NCBI GenBank assembly: GCA_963576735.1 | Contig: OY755171.1 | Span: 8,246,001 to 8,310,000 of the forward strand | Direction of reading: 5' to 3' | Source: Bedellia somnulentella | Lineage: Eukaryota; Arthropoda; Insecta; Lepidoptera; Bedelliidae | Length of the DNA stretch: 64,000 bases | Shown here: positions 40,692 through 51,262 of the stretch, piece after piece | Position numbering within the stretch: position 1 is the stretch's first letter | Layout of the letters: the number at the start of each line of letters is the position of its first letter | Made by a program: the position numbers and the translations under genes | The notes under the pieces: generated by a model | What the model was told of the DNA's origin: nothing | Database searches by the model: none | Seen by the model: the letters and a program-made list of their open reading frames with translations, nothing else

Positions 40692-42254
40692 ATGCATCAC
40701 AAAAATATTGAAATAATGAAAGCAATGAAAAGTATGAAACTAGGGAAAGCGGCAGGGTATGACAGGATAAACACTGAAATGCTGAGGGCTGGTAAAGGGG
40801 TGGTGGCTTCCTGGTTGTACTTCCTTTTCCAAAAATGCTGGTCGAGTGGCAAAGTGCCACAAGACTGGTGCAAAGCGGTGATTGTGCCTTTATATAAAGG
40901 AAAGGGGTCACACCAGGAGGCTAGAAACTACCGTGGAATTAGCCTACTCAGCATTGTCGGTAAATTGTATGCAAAGGTTTTGATTGAAAGAGTGATGAAT
41001 GAAACGGATGATAAAATTTGGGATGTGCAAGCAGGATTTAGAAAGGGAATGGGATGTATGGACCAAATCTTCTCTTTAAGGAGCATCACCGAAAAGTTTT
41101 TAGCTAAGAACCGAAAGGTGTATTGCTCCTTCATTGATTTAGAGAAGGCGTATGATAGGGTGGTAAGAAAGTGTTTATGGGAGGTGTCATCCAAGTTCGG
41201 TTTGGGGAGTCGACTTATACGTGCACTGGTATCACTCTATGAGGATTCCAGTGCATGTGTGAGAGTAAACGGGGAAAATACTGACTGGTTCGGGATCTCT
41301 CGGGGTGTCCGACAGGGTTGTGTAGCTTCCCCGTGGCTCTTCAATTTGTTCATGGATGACTGTTTAACAGAGTTGCGTGAAAGTGTTTATGGATTGAGAA
41401 TGGGTGGATTCATCATCAAATGCCTCTTATATGCCGACGATCAAGTGCTACTTGCATCATCGGTGGAAGAGCTGCAAGAGATGATGAATATTGCATGTGC
41501 GTCTTTTGAAAAAAAGGGAATGAGGGTGAATGTGGATAAAACAAAAACTATGGTTTTTGAGAGAGAGGTGAATATGACCGAATGCGTGATTGAAATTAAT
41601 GGTAAGAAAGTGGAACAAGTGAAAGAGTTTGTATATTTGGGAAGTTTGTTTACTAGGGATGGAAAGTGTGATGAAGATATCGAGAGAAGAGTGAAAAAGG
41701 GTAATGCGGTAAATGGAGCACTGGATAGTCTAATGTCTAGTCAGTCGGTGTCTGAAAAGGCCCGAATGGCTGTGCACGATGCTGTCCTCGTTCCTACGCT
41801 TATGTATGGCAGTGAATGTTGGGTGTGGCAGAAGAAGCATGAAAGTAGAGTGAATGCAGTAGAAATGAGATCCCTCAGAAAAGTGTGTAATGTAAGGTTA
41901 TGTGATCGTGTGAGGAATGATGTGATTCGTGAAAGGTGTGGTGTAAAAGATGATATTGTAAGAAAGATAGAAAAAGGAATGTTGAGATGGTTTGGGCACA
42001 TAGAGAGGATGGATGACAGTAAATTGGTGAAAGAGATATATAGAGCCAATGTGGAAGGTAATGTTAGTAGAGGACGACCTCGGAGGACACATTTGGATCA
42101 AATAGAAAATGTGCTCAATAAGGCAGGTGTCCGCAGTATGAAGAATAAAAGAGCATGTATGAAAAGATTGATGGATGTAAACGAAGCCAGAGAGGTTTGC
42201 CAGGATCGTACAAAGTGGCGATCAATAGTCTCTGCCTACCCCAATGGGAACTAA
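40692..42254 (+). CDS. RTE-like LINE reverse transcriptase, open frame of 520 codons
   Basis: Longest open frame in the window. Order of blocks: 'MKLGKAAGYDRINTEMLRAG' (residues ~16-35), 'IVPLYKGKG', 'NYRGISLLSIVGKLYAKVL', 'FIDLEKAYDRV' (catalytic D, ~150), 'GISRGVRQGCVASPWLFNLF' (~201), 'CLLYADDQVLLAS' (YADD, ~246), 'KTKTMVFER', 'VKEFVYLGSLFT', 'TLMYGSECW', 'MLRWFGHIERMDD', 'SRGRPRRTHLDQI' and the end 'DRTKWRSIVSAYPNGN'. The catalytic aspartates are intact and no stop interrupts. The N-terminal endonuclease domain is missing, because the insertion is 5'-truncated: the first ATG is an internal methionine and a stop lies just upstream (40656). It is therefore a recent but incomplete LINE copy. 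The clade (RTE-like) is my judgement from the motifs and the tetranucleotide 3' tail. Confidence 0.88.
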   Translation: MHHKNIEIMKAMKSMKLGKAAGYDRINTEMLRAGKGVVASWLYFLFQKCWSSGKVPQDWCKAVIVPLYKGKGSHQEARNYRGISLLSIVGKLYAKVLIERVMNETDDKIWDVQAGFRKGMGCMDQIFSLRSITEKFLAKNRKVYCSFIDLEKAYDRVVRKCLWEVSSKFGLGSRLIRALVSLYEDSSACVRVNGENTDWFGISRGVRQGCVASPWLFNLFMDDCLTELRESVYGLRMGGFIIKCLLYADDQVLLASSVEELQEMMNIACASFEKKGMRVNVDKTKTMVFEREVNMTECVIEINGKKVEQVKEFVYLGSLFTRDGKCDEDIERRVKKGNAVNGALDSLMSSQSVSEKARMAVHDAVLVPTLMYGSECWVWQKKHESRVNAVEMRSLRKVCNVRLCDRVRNDVIRERCGVKDDIVRKIEKGMLRWFGHIERMDDSKLVKEIYRANVEGNVSRGRPRRTHLDQIENVLNKAGVRSMKNKRACMKRLMDVNEAREVCQDRTKWRSIVSAYPNGN

Positions 42255-42286
42255 CGGCGTGAGAATATGTATGTATGTATGTATGT
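42255..42286 (+). repeat. LINE 3' end with (ATGT)n tail
   Basis: GGCGTGAGAATATGTATG followed by TATG repeats directly after the stop codon. Together with the preceding TCTCTGCCTACCCC it matches the 3' ends of SINE A and SINE B. Confidence 0.9.
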
Positions 42287-43074
42287 ACAAAAATATTGTG
42301 GCTTTTACTTTATTATATTATGCTGTAGTATTTTATTGCAGTTCCAATAACATAGCAACAAAAAGATAAAATATATCTATTGCACAGTATACTATAATAC
42401 TGTGATGTGAAAAAATATTAGTAGAATAATCAGTTAAACTTAACTTCTTATTATAACTTACACGTAACCTTAAAAAAAACAAGCAAATAAAAGAATAAAA
42501 TGTTTTTAACGAGGAATTCATCTAAATTTATCAATTTTGTGATAAGGTTTTGCAAATTATTACTTCTAATCTGCGGCAGTTTACGTTCAACACTGTCTTT
42601 GAGCCAAATAAACTAAGTTTTTAAATACTGTATATTTAGCAATACCTTATAGTCAAAACTTCAACTTATAACAATACACTTACTTACAGATATAATAGCA
42701 TTATTATATCTCTTGTCATTGTTATTCAATATTATTCAAAGCAGCTCACTGTGTTCTTAAAATTACAGCACACATGATCAGCTTCTTTTTTAATGAGTTG
42801 GTTCAATTCAATTTAAATTACAGATATTTATATTTTTTATAGTAAAAGAATCCTTTATGATTAAATATTTTAAAATAAAAAAAACAATAAGTACTTTCCA
42901 AATGTCCCATAATAATTATCATTCTCGACAACACCTTTATAAAAATAATAATAGTGTAAATGCAATCAAGTTAAAAACAAACATTACAAAGGATGCAAGA
43001 CATATAAGTACGCTTACACACTTATGTCACTTTCAATTTTGAAAGGAGCAATTAGGACACACTAAAAGAAAACT
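42287..43074. other. AT-rich stretch without recognised features
   Basis: No coding frame with known motifs and no repeat family recognised. Several short A/T-rich frames are present by chance. Confidence 0.5.
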
Positions 43075-43075
43075 T

Positions 43076-43266
43076 GCTGTGTAGTGTCGGCTTAAAATAG
43101 CACTACCCCATTTCTATCCGTGGGTGATCGTCAGAGAAGAAGTGATCTCCCAAAAACTGTCTCCAAGACCCGTCACCAACAATTATTTATTTACCAACTT
43201 TTCCCCACTCTGACTACCCTGTTTAGGGATTTATAGCCGTCAGTATATTTATGTATGTATGTACCA
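43076..43266 (+). mobile_element. SINE B with internal deletions
   Basis: 'GCTGTGTAGTGTCGGCTTA' to 'TTATAGCCGTCAGTATATTT' and TATG tail. About 60 bases are missing in the middle and the 'GGCTGAGGAATTTC' part is lost. 43267-44355 behind it has no recognised gene. Confidence 0.88.
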
Positions 43267-44356
43267 AAAAGAACACTATAAAAACATTCACAATACACTA
43301 AACCGTGACTGAATAGAATTATTAAACGAGAAATGGTTTATTATCAAGCGCACGATGGCAAAATGAAGGTCTAATGGTTGTTGTGATAAAGCAAAATACA
43401 AAAGTGTATTTATCGTTGTCAGTTTTATTTTCAGTTTACTTAGTAATTCTAGTAAAGTGCTTCATTGATCACGTTTCTTGAACCTTCGGCAATGGAAAGA
43501 GGTTCGGGCTCGTCCGAAAAGGTGAAACATCACGTTGAAATTGACGATCATAAAGTTAATATAGGGCGGGCGTTTCAGCCTCGTCTTTTATTTATTTTCT
43601 TTGCCTATATTTCCTGATTTTTTTATTTGGTTCTCACAAAAAACTAATTATATTTGAAGTTCTTTCTTAATTATTGCCTATCGGTTAAATTACCGAAAAT
43701 CTGCTTTATAGATGTTTCGTTTCAGGCAAAAATGTAATAATTCATAACAAAAATACCTTTCCAAAAGGTTGTTCTATGCATCCTATAGTTTATTTTAACT
43801 ATCTCATTAATGATTTAACTTAAGTTGATCTTTTATTCGGAAATTTTAGACAAATTCTATTTAAATATATATCTTTTCTTTGCTTAGTTAATTAAAACAG
43901 AATAAAGGTCTGATCTTTGTCTGATCGACTATTTTGAGCAGCACCGTCGGGCATAGACTATCTATTAATAGCAGAGTTGCAATATTACACATTCAGATAG
44001 GTGTGATAGGTTCTCGAACTGCCGTGGAAACTCGTCGTAAAAACAGAAAAGTTGTAAAACAGTTTACTACTACCAGATTACATATGCTCGGAAAACTATC
44101 TACTTCAAATATTAAACCATTTATAAAATGTAATAATTTATAGCTGCAAGTTCTTAAAGTGTTTTTAAGATTTTCACCTTCACGAAGAGGTATAGAATTC
44201 CATCAACCCAAAATTTACCTAGAGCTAATTAATTCATTATAAATGTCACCCTCGTATGCTTCGTATTAGATAGGCATGTGATTTCTTGAGATACATGATT
44301 GCATAAAACTATATAGATTGTCTAAGAAAAATTTGTGTATATTCATATATACATAA

Positions 44357-44493
44357 AATACACAGTCTCATGACTAAGTACAGCTCAGCCATGTGTGTTT
44401 CCTCGCGATGCGTTACCTCGCCGTTAACACAATGATAAATTACCCGCAAGTAGGCTTGACTCGGTATTTGAACCCACGCTTCTCTGCGCGATT
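44357..44493 (-). mobile_element. SINE A, head half
   Basis: 'ACACAGTCTCATGACTAAG', 'ACAGCTCAGCCATGTGTG', 'CTCGCCGTTAACACAATG', 'CTCGGTATTTGAACCCACGC'. Box A lies beyond the degenerate edge. Confidence 0.75.
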
Positions 44494-44979
44494 GTGAACT
44501 ATCTGTGTTGTTGAATAATTTACTTGATATAAAAGTTGACTACGCCTCCTCTACCAAAAACTGCATTTTTGATATTACTTCGAAAACTCTAGAACAAAAG
44601 TTATATGTTTGTCCAAACAAATATTGTCTTAGAAGAGAACTTTTCACGAGTAAAATAATACTTCTCCACTGAACTAAGGCGATGAAAAATCTAGAATATT
44701 TGCATTGCACGTAGTACAAAGTTTCCTCGGAATTTATCACCAGTGTCTGGGCCAAATAGATTACAACTTGAGTCGATAAAATATGCACAGTTTTTCATTA
44801 TTTTAAGTAGTTAATTATGATCGATATTTTACTTTATTTGTGTCAGTAGTGTTTTCGTTTACTTTTTTATTTAGGTCGAGATTCCGCCTAGACTTTGTGC
44901 ATTTTGAGGAGTATTTATGAGGTAGTCACCAATTAGGAAAAAAATGATTGCAGAAATTTGTTTGCTTTAACTAGTTTCT

Positions 44980-45030
44980 CGGGCTGGAGGTTGCGTGTTC
45001 GATCCCCGCTGAGAGCAACATTTATGAGAT
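44980..45030 (+). repeat. tRNA-like box B fragment
   Basis: 'TTGCGTGTTCGATCCCCGCT' has the RNA polymerase III box B (GTTCGATCC). Upstream 'TTTCTCGGGCTGGA' could be a decayed tRNA body. Not foldable as a tRNA. Confidence 0.4.
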
Positions 45031-45164
45031 GAGTATAAATGATTGTTTCTTAGTCTTAGATGTTATTTATATGTGTTAGTTATATATGTAAAATTTAATA
45101 TATCGTTGAGTTAGTTTATACAAATATTTATAAGAATTTCGCACTGGCAGCCATTGACACGGTA

Positions 45165-45335
45165 GCTCAATTGGCAGAGCGACGGGGGCGTATACCCGAG
45201 GTCGCGAGTTCGATCCCCGCCTGTGTTGAAGTTTTTTTTCCTTTATTTATCCTTTATTTATTAGTAATAATCCCCACATGAGGTTTTCATAAACAAAAAC
45301 ATTCAAATTAAAATATTTCAAATTAAGTAGGGTAA
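45165..45335 (+). mobile_element. tRNA-like head joined to family C repeat (SINE C)
   Basis: 'CACGGTAGCTCAATTGGCAG' (box A) and 'GCGAGTTCGATCCCCGC' (box B) form a tRNA-like head. The outer bases ACACGG/CCTGTGT can pair, but the anticodon stem is irregular, so it is not a functional tRNA. A T-rich stretch and the family C body 'TTAGTAATAATCCCCACATG' follow. The compact order head, body, AT-rich end is that of a SINE. Confidence 0.6.
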
Positions 45336-45799
45336 ACATTACCTGTAAATAAATGAGTATTGGGGTGGAAATAATTTAGCTACTGCATTAGTTCGTTCTG
45401 TTAGTAAAATATAATATGAAGGATTCACAGTTGAAAAAAATTGCATAGATTTTGATAGCTCGGTCTTTTGTAGTGTATTTCTAATATTTTCTTTATTTAT
45501 AAACTAGATACTTATTGAAAAACGCATTGAAGTTAGTATACTTTTACTGTTTTATGGAGTTACGATCTTAAACAAAATTTTCCTATTAACATGCTCTGAT
45601 AGACTTTCAAAATTGTATCGGTTTACGAATATTGGTCATATTATTTTTAAGTGTACTTTAACATAATTAAAAGTATATCATATGACTAAAGAATTTATGT
45701 TATTATTTATTATTTCAATTAAATAAGTTAGTTTTAAAGTAAGCTTGTTTTGTGCATCTACCCAGATAACTAGTTTACCGATCTCACCTTCCAAAGGTT

Positions 45800-45940
45800 G
45801 TCTGGAAGAGATCGCTTTTAGCGATAAGACCGCCAATTGTACCTCACTGTAAACTGTATGATAATTTCTTTTGTAAATTTGTGTTTGATGTACAATAAAG
45901 AGTAATTCTTTTCTATTCTATTCTATTCTAAAGAGTGTAA
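45800..45940 (+). mobile_element. LINE 3' end with hairpin and (TTCTA)n tail
   Basis: 'CTGGAAGAGATCGCTTTTAG', 'CGATAAGACCGCC', 'GTGTTTGATGTACAATAAAG' and then TTCTATTCTATTCTATTCTA. The GATCGCTTTTAGCGATA hairpin before 'AAGACCGCC' is typical of a common lepidopteran LINE 3' end (from memory). The body upstream (45340-45800) is AT-rich and non-coding. Confidence 0.6.
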
Positions 45941-46111
45941 AATTGGTTAATAAGGCTGCGGTGGATATAATAAGCCTTGAACTCAAAGAACCAAGTTCAG
46001 TAAATCTTTTAAGAGACAAATTTTGCAATGACTGATGTTGAATTTTAATGTTATGTTTTTCCCGACGCGTTCATATTTTATAAAGGGGAATTATAATGAA
46101 TATACAATAAT

Positions 46112-46272
46112 ACTCAAGGGGTAACCAGAGCTTGGAAGATTGCTGGGGGTGGATCTCCAACTGCATTGCCCAAAAATCACTTAAAAACTCCAACACCAAC
46201 ACCCTTATTTGCCTTTTAGAACTACTTACAGAAAGAAATGGGGTAGTCCTATTCTAAGCCGATACTTGTTCA
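46112..46272 (-). mobile_element. SINE B, internally deleted
   Basis: 'AAGGGGTAACCAGAGCTTGG' is joined to 'TTGCTGGGGGTGGATCTCC', then 'GGGGTAGTCCTATTCTAAGC' and 'GATACTTGTTCAGC'. About 60 bases of the centre are lost. Confidence 0.8.
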
Positions 46273-46639
46273 GCTTCATCTTGAATTTGGTACAATTTCT
46301 CAACAGATAATTAAGATAAATTACGAAAATATTACCAGAAATTCTCCCAGGAAAAGGAATCGCAGGAGTTTAAAGCTTTGAGAGAACAAAAACGAGCTAA
46401 TTGATTTAGTGGGTCTAATCGTTTATGTTACTTGTTATTGATGAGGGTAACTCAGATAAAAGCTTAAAAATTTGGATGATGGTGGTAGTTTTACTGAGTT
46501 GTGTCAAAGTAACTATATAAAGTCGCGGGAAAAAGCTAGTTATATTATAAAGTCACTGAGTGTTTCACAGAAATTCATGAGAATTTTGCATAAAATAAAA
46601 AAAATGAGCATTTTTATTTACTAACGCAGATGATGATGA

Positions 46640-46735
46640 TAATTTTGACATATTTTTCAAACTAGTGAGGTCTTAGACTTGTTTGAGTATGAAAACCTCA
46701 TGTGGGAATTATTTACTAATCAATTAAGGAAATAA
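46640..46735 (-). repeat. Family C repeat fragment
   Basis: Plus strand 'AAAACCTCATGTGGGAATTA' with 'TTACTAATCAATTAAGG' is the complement of the family C body at 45270-45310. 46273-46640 before it is without recognised content. Confidence 0.55.
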
Positions 46736-46794
46736 AAATGACACCAGTAAGGTGTTAAGAAGCAAGGAAAGACAAATTTCGCATCAGCGGTTAC

Positions 46795-46858
46795 TTGGCA
46801 CCATAGCTCAGTTGGCAGAGCGACCGGGGAGTATAGCCGGACGTCGTGGGTTCGAGTC
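46795..46858 (+). repeat. tRNA-like sequence fused to a LINE
   Basis: 'CATAGCTCAGTTGGCAGAGC' (box A) and 'GTGGGTTCGAGTCCTC' (box B) are close to real tRNA sequence, but the acceptor ends do not pair. The 3' end runs directly into the complement of a LINE at 46859. Probably a SINE head, not a tRNA gene. Confidence 0.5.
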
Positions 46859-47695
46859 CTCTGAGGTAGTCCTCTACTAACAGTACCTTCCATTTTAGCT
46901 CTACAAATCTCTTTCACCAATTCACTGTCATCCATCCTCTCTATGTGCCCAAACCATCTTAACATTCCTTTTTTCTATCTTGTTTACAACATCATCTTTC
47001 ACACCGCACTTTTCACTAATCACGCTATTTCTCACTCGATCACATAACCTAATACTCGTATTACAAACATTTTTGAGGGACCTCATCCCTATTGCATTCA
47101 CTCTGCTCTCTTGTTTCTTCTGCCACACCCAACATTTTTGGCCATACATAAGGAACAAAAACATCATCTTACACAGCCATTCAGGCCTTTTCAGACACCG
47201 ATTGACTGGTCATTAGGCCCCATTCATTGCTCCATTTACCGCATTACCCTTTATCACTCTTTTTTCGATGTCTTCTTCACATTTTCCATCAGTAGTAATT
47301 AACTTTCCAGGTATACAAACTCTTTCACGTGTTCCATTTTCTTACTATTAATCTTAATCACGCATTCTGTTCTATTCTCCTTTCTTTCAAAAACCATGGT
47401 TTTAGTTTTATCCACATTGACCCTCACTCCCGTTCTTTTAAAAGACTTATAAGCTAATTTCATTATCTCTTGCAACTCTTCCACCGACGATGCAAGTAGC
47501 ATTTGATCGTCAGCGTATAAGAGGTGATGATGATTCCACCCATTGTGAATCCCTAATAATTTTCACGCAAATCTGTAAAACAGTCACCCATGAACAGATT
47601 GAATTGAGCCGCGGAGAAGCTACAAAACCCTGTCGGACAGCTCCCTAGAGATCCCGAACCAATGAGTGTTTTACGCACTGGTATCATCTATGAGC
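46859..47695 (-). mobile_element. RTE-like LINE (40692 family), broken internal copy
   Basis: On the minus strand: 'GCVASPWLFN'-like region (47600-47640, damaged), 'LLASSVEELQEIMKLAY', 'KTKTMVFERKENRTECVI', 'HVKEFVYLES', 'YGQKCWVWQKKQESRVNAI', 'RLCDRVRNSVISEKCGVKDD', 'MLRWFGHIERMDDSELVKE' and 'GTVSRGLPQRT', where it ends. Same protein as 40692-42254 with frameshifts. The 3' end is missing; instead a tRNA-like sequence adjoins. Confidence 0.88.
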
Positions 47696-48519
47696 ACATA
47701 GATGGTACCAGTGCATAAAACTAATTAAAGCTAAAATATTTGTTTGAGCATTGCCTAGTTATGCATAACACCTTAATTTTAATGACCTGACCACCTAAAA
47801 GTTATCTGAAAAGACCAACGTAACTTCTTTGTAAATCAAAATATATTTTGATATGCAATTAAGTGGTTTCCTATTTTGATCTATACCGGCGATATTAAAA
47901 ACCTTTAGTAATTCAATTTGATGGTTTGTAAACGGTAAGCGGATATGAAAGTAACAACATAAAAAATATAAGTGCGGAGAAATACTTTACATGAATTCAA
48001 ATAATATTTTATTTAACAGAAAATGCGCTACATTTATAAACAATATATTTTTTAGATCTATCTTCGATTTTGTACAATGCTTTTTAGTTTCGGATGAACA
48101 AAAACAAACAAATATAGCAGTGATATAAGACAAAGCCGATACCCACAATTGACAGGACGCTAGCTTTCTTATCTCGTATTCCGCCCCAAAAAACATGAAA
48201 TAACCTATCTTTACTGAATAGCACTTTACTGAACAAACTTTTATACTAAAAATCACAATTTCATTCAACTGCTAAAATACAATTTTGATAGGAAATTTAC
48301 CGAACGAATGACTTGCATTAAAATACACTTACTAATCCAGTTATACGAGGTACAATTAATTGTAACATTTACACATTAAAAGTTCCAGTATTTTATAATG
48401 AATAAAGGGGTTTACTTCACCTGTTACAAACACAATTAATGTTTGGCACTTCCAGTAGCACTTTTAAACAATGAAAATTGTGTCACTCGAAAACTGTGAA
48501 CATAACATGTGACAACACT

Positions 48520-48665
48520 TCGACGAAACTCTGGCGTAGAGAATTCGTAGCGCGTCCTCGTAGCAGACAAACCGGACTACCACTGGCGTAGTCACTACGA
48601 GACTACGATCACTCGCTACGAACAAGTCGTCCCGCGCAGTCGCAACATCACCAATCAAAGATACG
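48520..48665 (-). promoter_or_regulatory. CpG-rich island, possible promoter
   Basis: A run with many CpG and the repeated, partly palindromic motif GTAGTGACTACG / CGTAGTCACTACGA. An ATTGG box (minus) lies at its upstream edge near 48650. It stands out from AT-rich flanks (47700-48520, 48666-49050, neither with a recognised gene). It could start a minus-strand transcript; no exon was identified. Confidence 0.25.
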
Positions 48666-49052
48666 AGAAATAAACTTTAAAGTACATTGTATCCGGGCAT
48701 TTATAGCTTTTAACATTTCTACATATTTTATATACGTACGTATTTTATTAATGGCTATCTTAAATTGTGTGAGAAATGTGTAGAAATCACGTTTTTATTA
48801 TTTCACCCTGATTAGTTTTCTAAGAAGTATTTTTCATATTGTTTTCTTATTTATTGCTGAACTGAAGAATTTTCATCAAAACTTCAAAACCCAGTAGCGA
48901 TATTTAACCTGAAGTAAAATATTTTATCAATGAGTAAAAACGACGCGAGAGGATTGTCCCAAAGGTTCAAATTGACGATCGGTATAATTGTTACACCTCA
49001 ATAGTTAGCCATGTTTTGTTTGCCCATACCAATATATCTTTACGCCAATATA

Positions 49053-50348
49053 CGAGGGGCATGCCGAAAGAAACTAGATACTCAAAGATTATAAAAAAAT
49101 ATTCTTTATTACAAGTATCGATCTTTTCAAAGTATTCACCCTGAGCACGTATACACTTTTCCATACGTCTGAACTAATTGGAAAATACCTGTGACCACTC
49201 TTCTTTAGATACCACAGAAATCTTGAAATTATAGGCAACCAGCGCATCTTCTTTGCTTTTAAACCTCTTGCCCTTTAGTTTTTCTTTGATTTTTGGATAC
49301 AAGTAAAAATCACAAGGCGCTAGGTCAGGGGAATATGGCGGGTGAGGGAGAATTGCCACATTTTTTGAGTTGAAAAAGTCTAGCGTTCCGGCATACGTGT
49401 GCGGCGCCGCATTGTCGAGGTGCTAGAGAAGGTACCGGATTTCTGACTTCGGTCGCTTGTCACACCAAGCTGATATTACTGTTGGAGCACAAACTGTCAC
49501 ATACCATTCGGAGTTCACCGTTCTTTCATTCTCTAGCAGTAGCAATATGACCCGTTTGCGACCATTTGTTTCTGTGTGCTTCGTGCACGGCGACATTTCG
49601 TTGGAGTTGGCTCGTCTTCAAAGCACCATACAGTCGACTGTCGCTTTGAATCGGGATCATAGTTATAATATATCATAGTTATATGTTTCGTCACCAGTCA
49701 TATCATATACGTTTTTTTTCTCGCCTCCGTTCAATTTATCTATCATGAATAGGCACCAATCCTCCCAACGGTCTTTCTTCTCATCAGTAAGTTTGTGCGG
49801 CACCCATCTCGAACAACGTTTACGGAGAGAAAGGAGGTCGTGAATCATGGTTTGCATTGCTGCTGATCCAATTCCTAGTTCTCGCTCTAGCTCTACATAT
49901 GTAATTCGTCGGTTTTCGTGAATAAGTTTTTCGACTGCACGAACGTATTCTTGCGTGACCGCGGTTGGCGGCCGTCCTGTCTTCGCTTCATCTTCGAGAC
50001 CTCCCCGTCCTCTTTTAAATTCAGCAAACCAATTGAATACTGTTGCTCGAGAACAAGCAGACTCACCAAAAGTAGAAACCAAAATATCAAAACATTCTTG
50101 TGGCTTTAATTCTTTTTAAAAGTCATAATAAATCATAGCGCGAAAATCACGTCGACTGGGCTCCATTGTTGCAAGTGAATTCCCGCCAGATTCTCGGAAA
50201 AATGATGCTCATTCATAAAAAATAAATAAAAGAAGTGTGTTCTATATTCAAATATGTAAATAAAAAACCAGCCTATAAGACGGTGCATAGCTTACGGGCG
50301 TCCATTAAATGAGAAAAGAGTATCTAACTTCTATTGGCATTCCCCTCG
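49053..50348 (-). mobile_element. mariner transposon, 1296 bp, inactive
   Basis: 31-base terminal inverted repeats (CGAGGGGCATGCCGAAAGAA... at 49053-49083; CGAGGGGAATGCCAATAGAA... complement ending 50348; 26 of 31 agree) flanked by TA on both sides (49051-49052, 50349-50350). Length, TA target and D,D34D-type transposase are those of mariner. Confidence 0.93.
49100..50165 (-). pseudogene. mariner transposase, D,D34D type, broken
   Basis: Start ATG at 50165 ('MEPSRRDFRAMIYYDF'), an in-frame TAA soon after, then 'SRATVFNWFAEFKRGRGGLE', 'KTGRPPTAVTQEYVRAVEKL', 'WVPHKLTDEKK', and the first catalytic D in 'MTGDETYNYD'. There a 16-base tandem duplication (about 49656-49690) shifts the frame. Later blocks read 'LDNAAPHTYAGTLDFF' (second D) and 'HPPYSPDLAPCDFYLYPKIK' (third D). 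A TAG replaces an expected tryptophan codon near 49174, before 'FRRMEKCIRAQGEYFEK'. All three catalytic aspartates survive despite the lesions. Confidence 0.9.
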
Positions 50349-50504
50349 TATTGATGAAACAATAAGAGTATCACTTGTTCCCGAAGCACAATAGTGAAAT
50401 TCTATTAAATAACACAAAAATCCCAACAATTCATCGCTACACGTTTTGTATTCAAAATGTTGAAGTTATATGATTGCTCTTCTTTAATTGGATCAGTTAT
50501 CTAA

Positions 50505-50818
50505 ACTTTAACGTTCACGCCGTATATCCTCGAAGGGATGGCAGAGATGCTGATACTTCTCAACATCACGTGTTGCTATATTCACCTGGTCTTAAGAGTA
50601 TTTATGTTTTACTTGAACAGTTTAATGACCTTATAGTGGGCAGTCTATCGCCGTTTTGTACGAATACTCATGTACATTTGTGTTTCCTCAGGATGTTTTC
50701 CCTCTCCGCAGTTAGCAACCATGCCAAATAAACCACACTTATGAATATAGTTTTAAAAAACCGTTGGTGTATACCCGACTCAGGATTTGAACCCATCCAC
50801 CCACTGAGTTATCACGTT
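50505..50818 (-). mobile_element. SINE A, nearly full-length
   Basis: 'TAACGTTCACGCCGTATATCC', 'CTCAACATCACGTG', 'CGCCGTTTTGTACGAATAC', 'GGTGTATACCCGACTCAGG' and 'CCACTGAGTTATCACG'. A small internal gap. Confidence 0.85.
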
Positions 50819-51029
50819 TTTATCTAAATCAATGTAATACAATATAATCATCCGGTATCAATACAAAGACCCGCTCATGATGTATTCATCGGTTCATTCT
50901 ACACTCCTTAGAATAGAGGAAACATGAAAGGAACAAGGATAAGGTGAAAGAAATCAAGAAATGATGAAGGGTAATTAACTTTGTAAGGGATAATAGAGAA
51001 GGATTTCCTCACTACAGAAGAAAAATCTT

Positions 51030-51262
51030 ATATTTGTTAACGGTGAGAAAAACATTATGAGAAAATCCAAACGGCTAATTTGTACTTAGTCATGTCATAG
51101 GGTATTCGTACAAAACGGCGATAGACCTGCCCACTATCACGTGAGTACACTGTCTAAGCAAAACTTGGGTACTCTGAACTCCAGGTGACAATACCATGTG
51201 ATGTTCAGATGTATTCGTTCCTCTATCAATCCCTTCGGGGATATATGTCGTGAACGTTGAGT
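51030..51262 (+). mobile_element. SINE A, body and 3' end
   Basis: 'TTGTTAACGGTGAGAAAAAC', 'ACGGCGATAGACCTGCCC', 'CACGTGAGTACACTGTC', 'CCCTTCGGGGATATATG', 'CGTGAACGTTGAG'. Lacks its head and the pentamer tail. Lies in inverted orientation 210 bases from the copy at 50505-50818. Confidence 0.85.

Noticed and set aside
41741..42101. Minus-strand frames opposite the LINE
   Set aside because: They are antisense shadows of the reverse transcriptase frame, which carries all conserved residues.
43934..44143. Plus-strand frame of 69 codons
   Set aside because: No motif, no splice context, and length within chance for this composition.
45165..45240. Possible functional tRNA gene
   Set aside because: Boxes A and B are present and part of the acceptor stem pairs, but the anticodon arm does not fold regularly and a repeat body follows directly. 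A SINE head is more likely. The same holds for 46795-46858.
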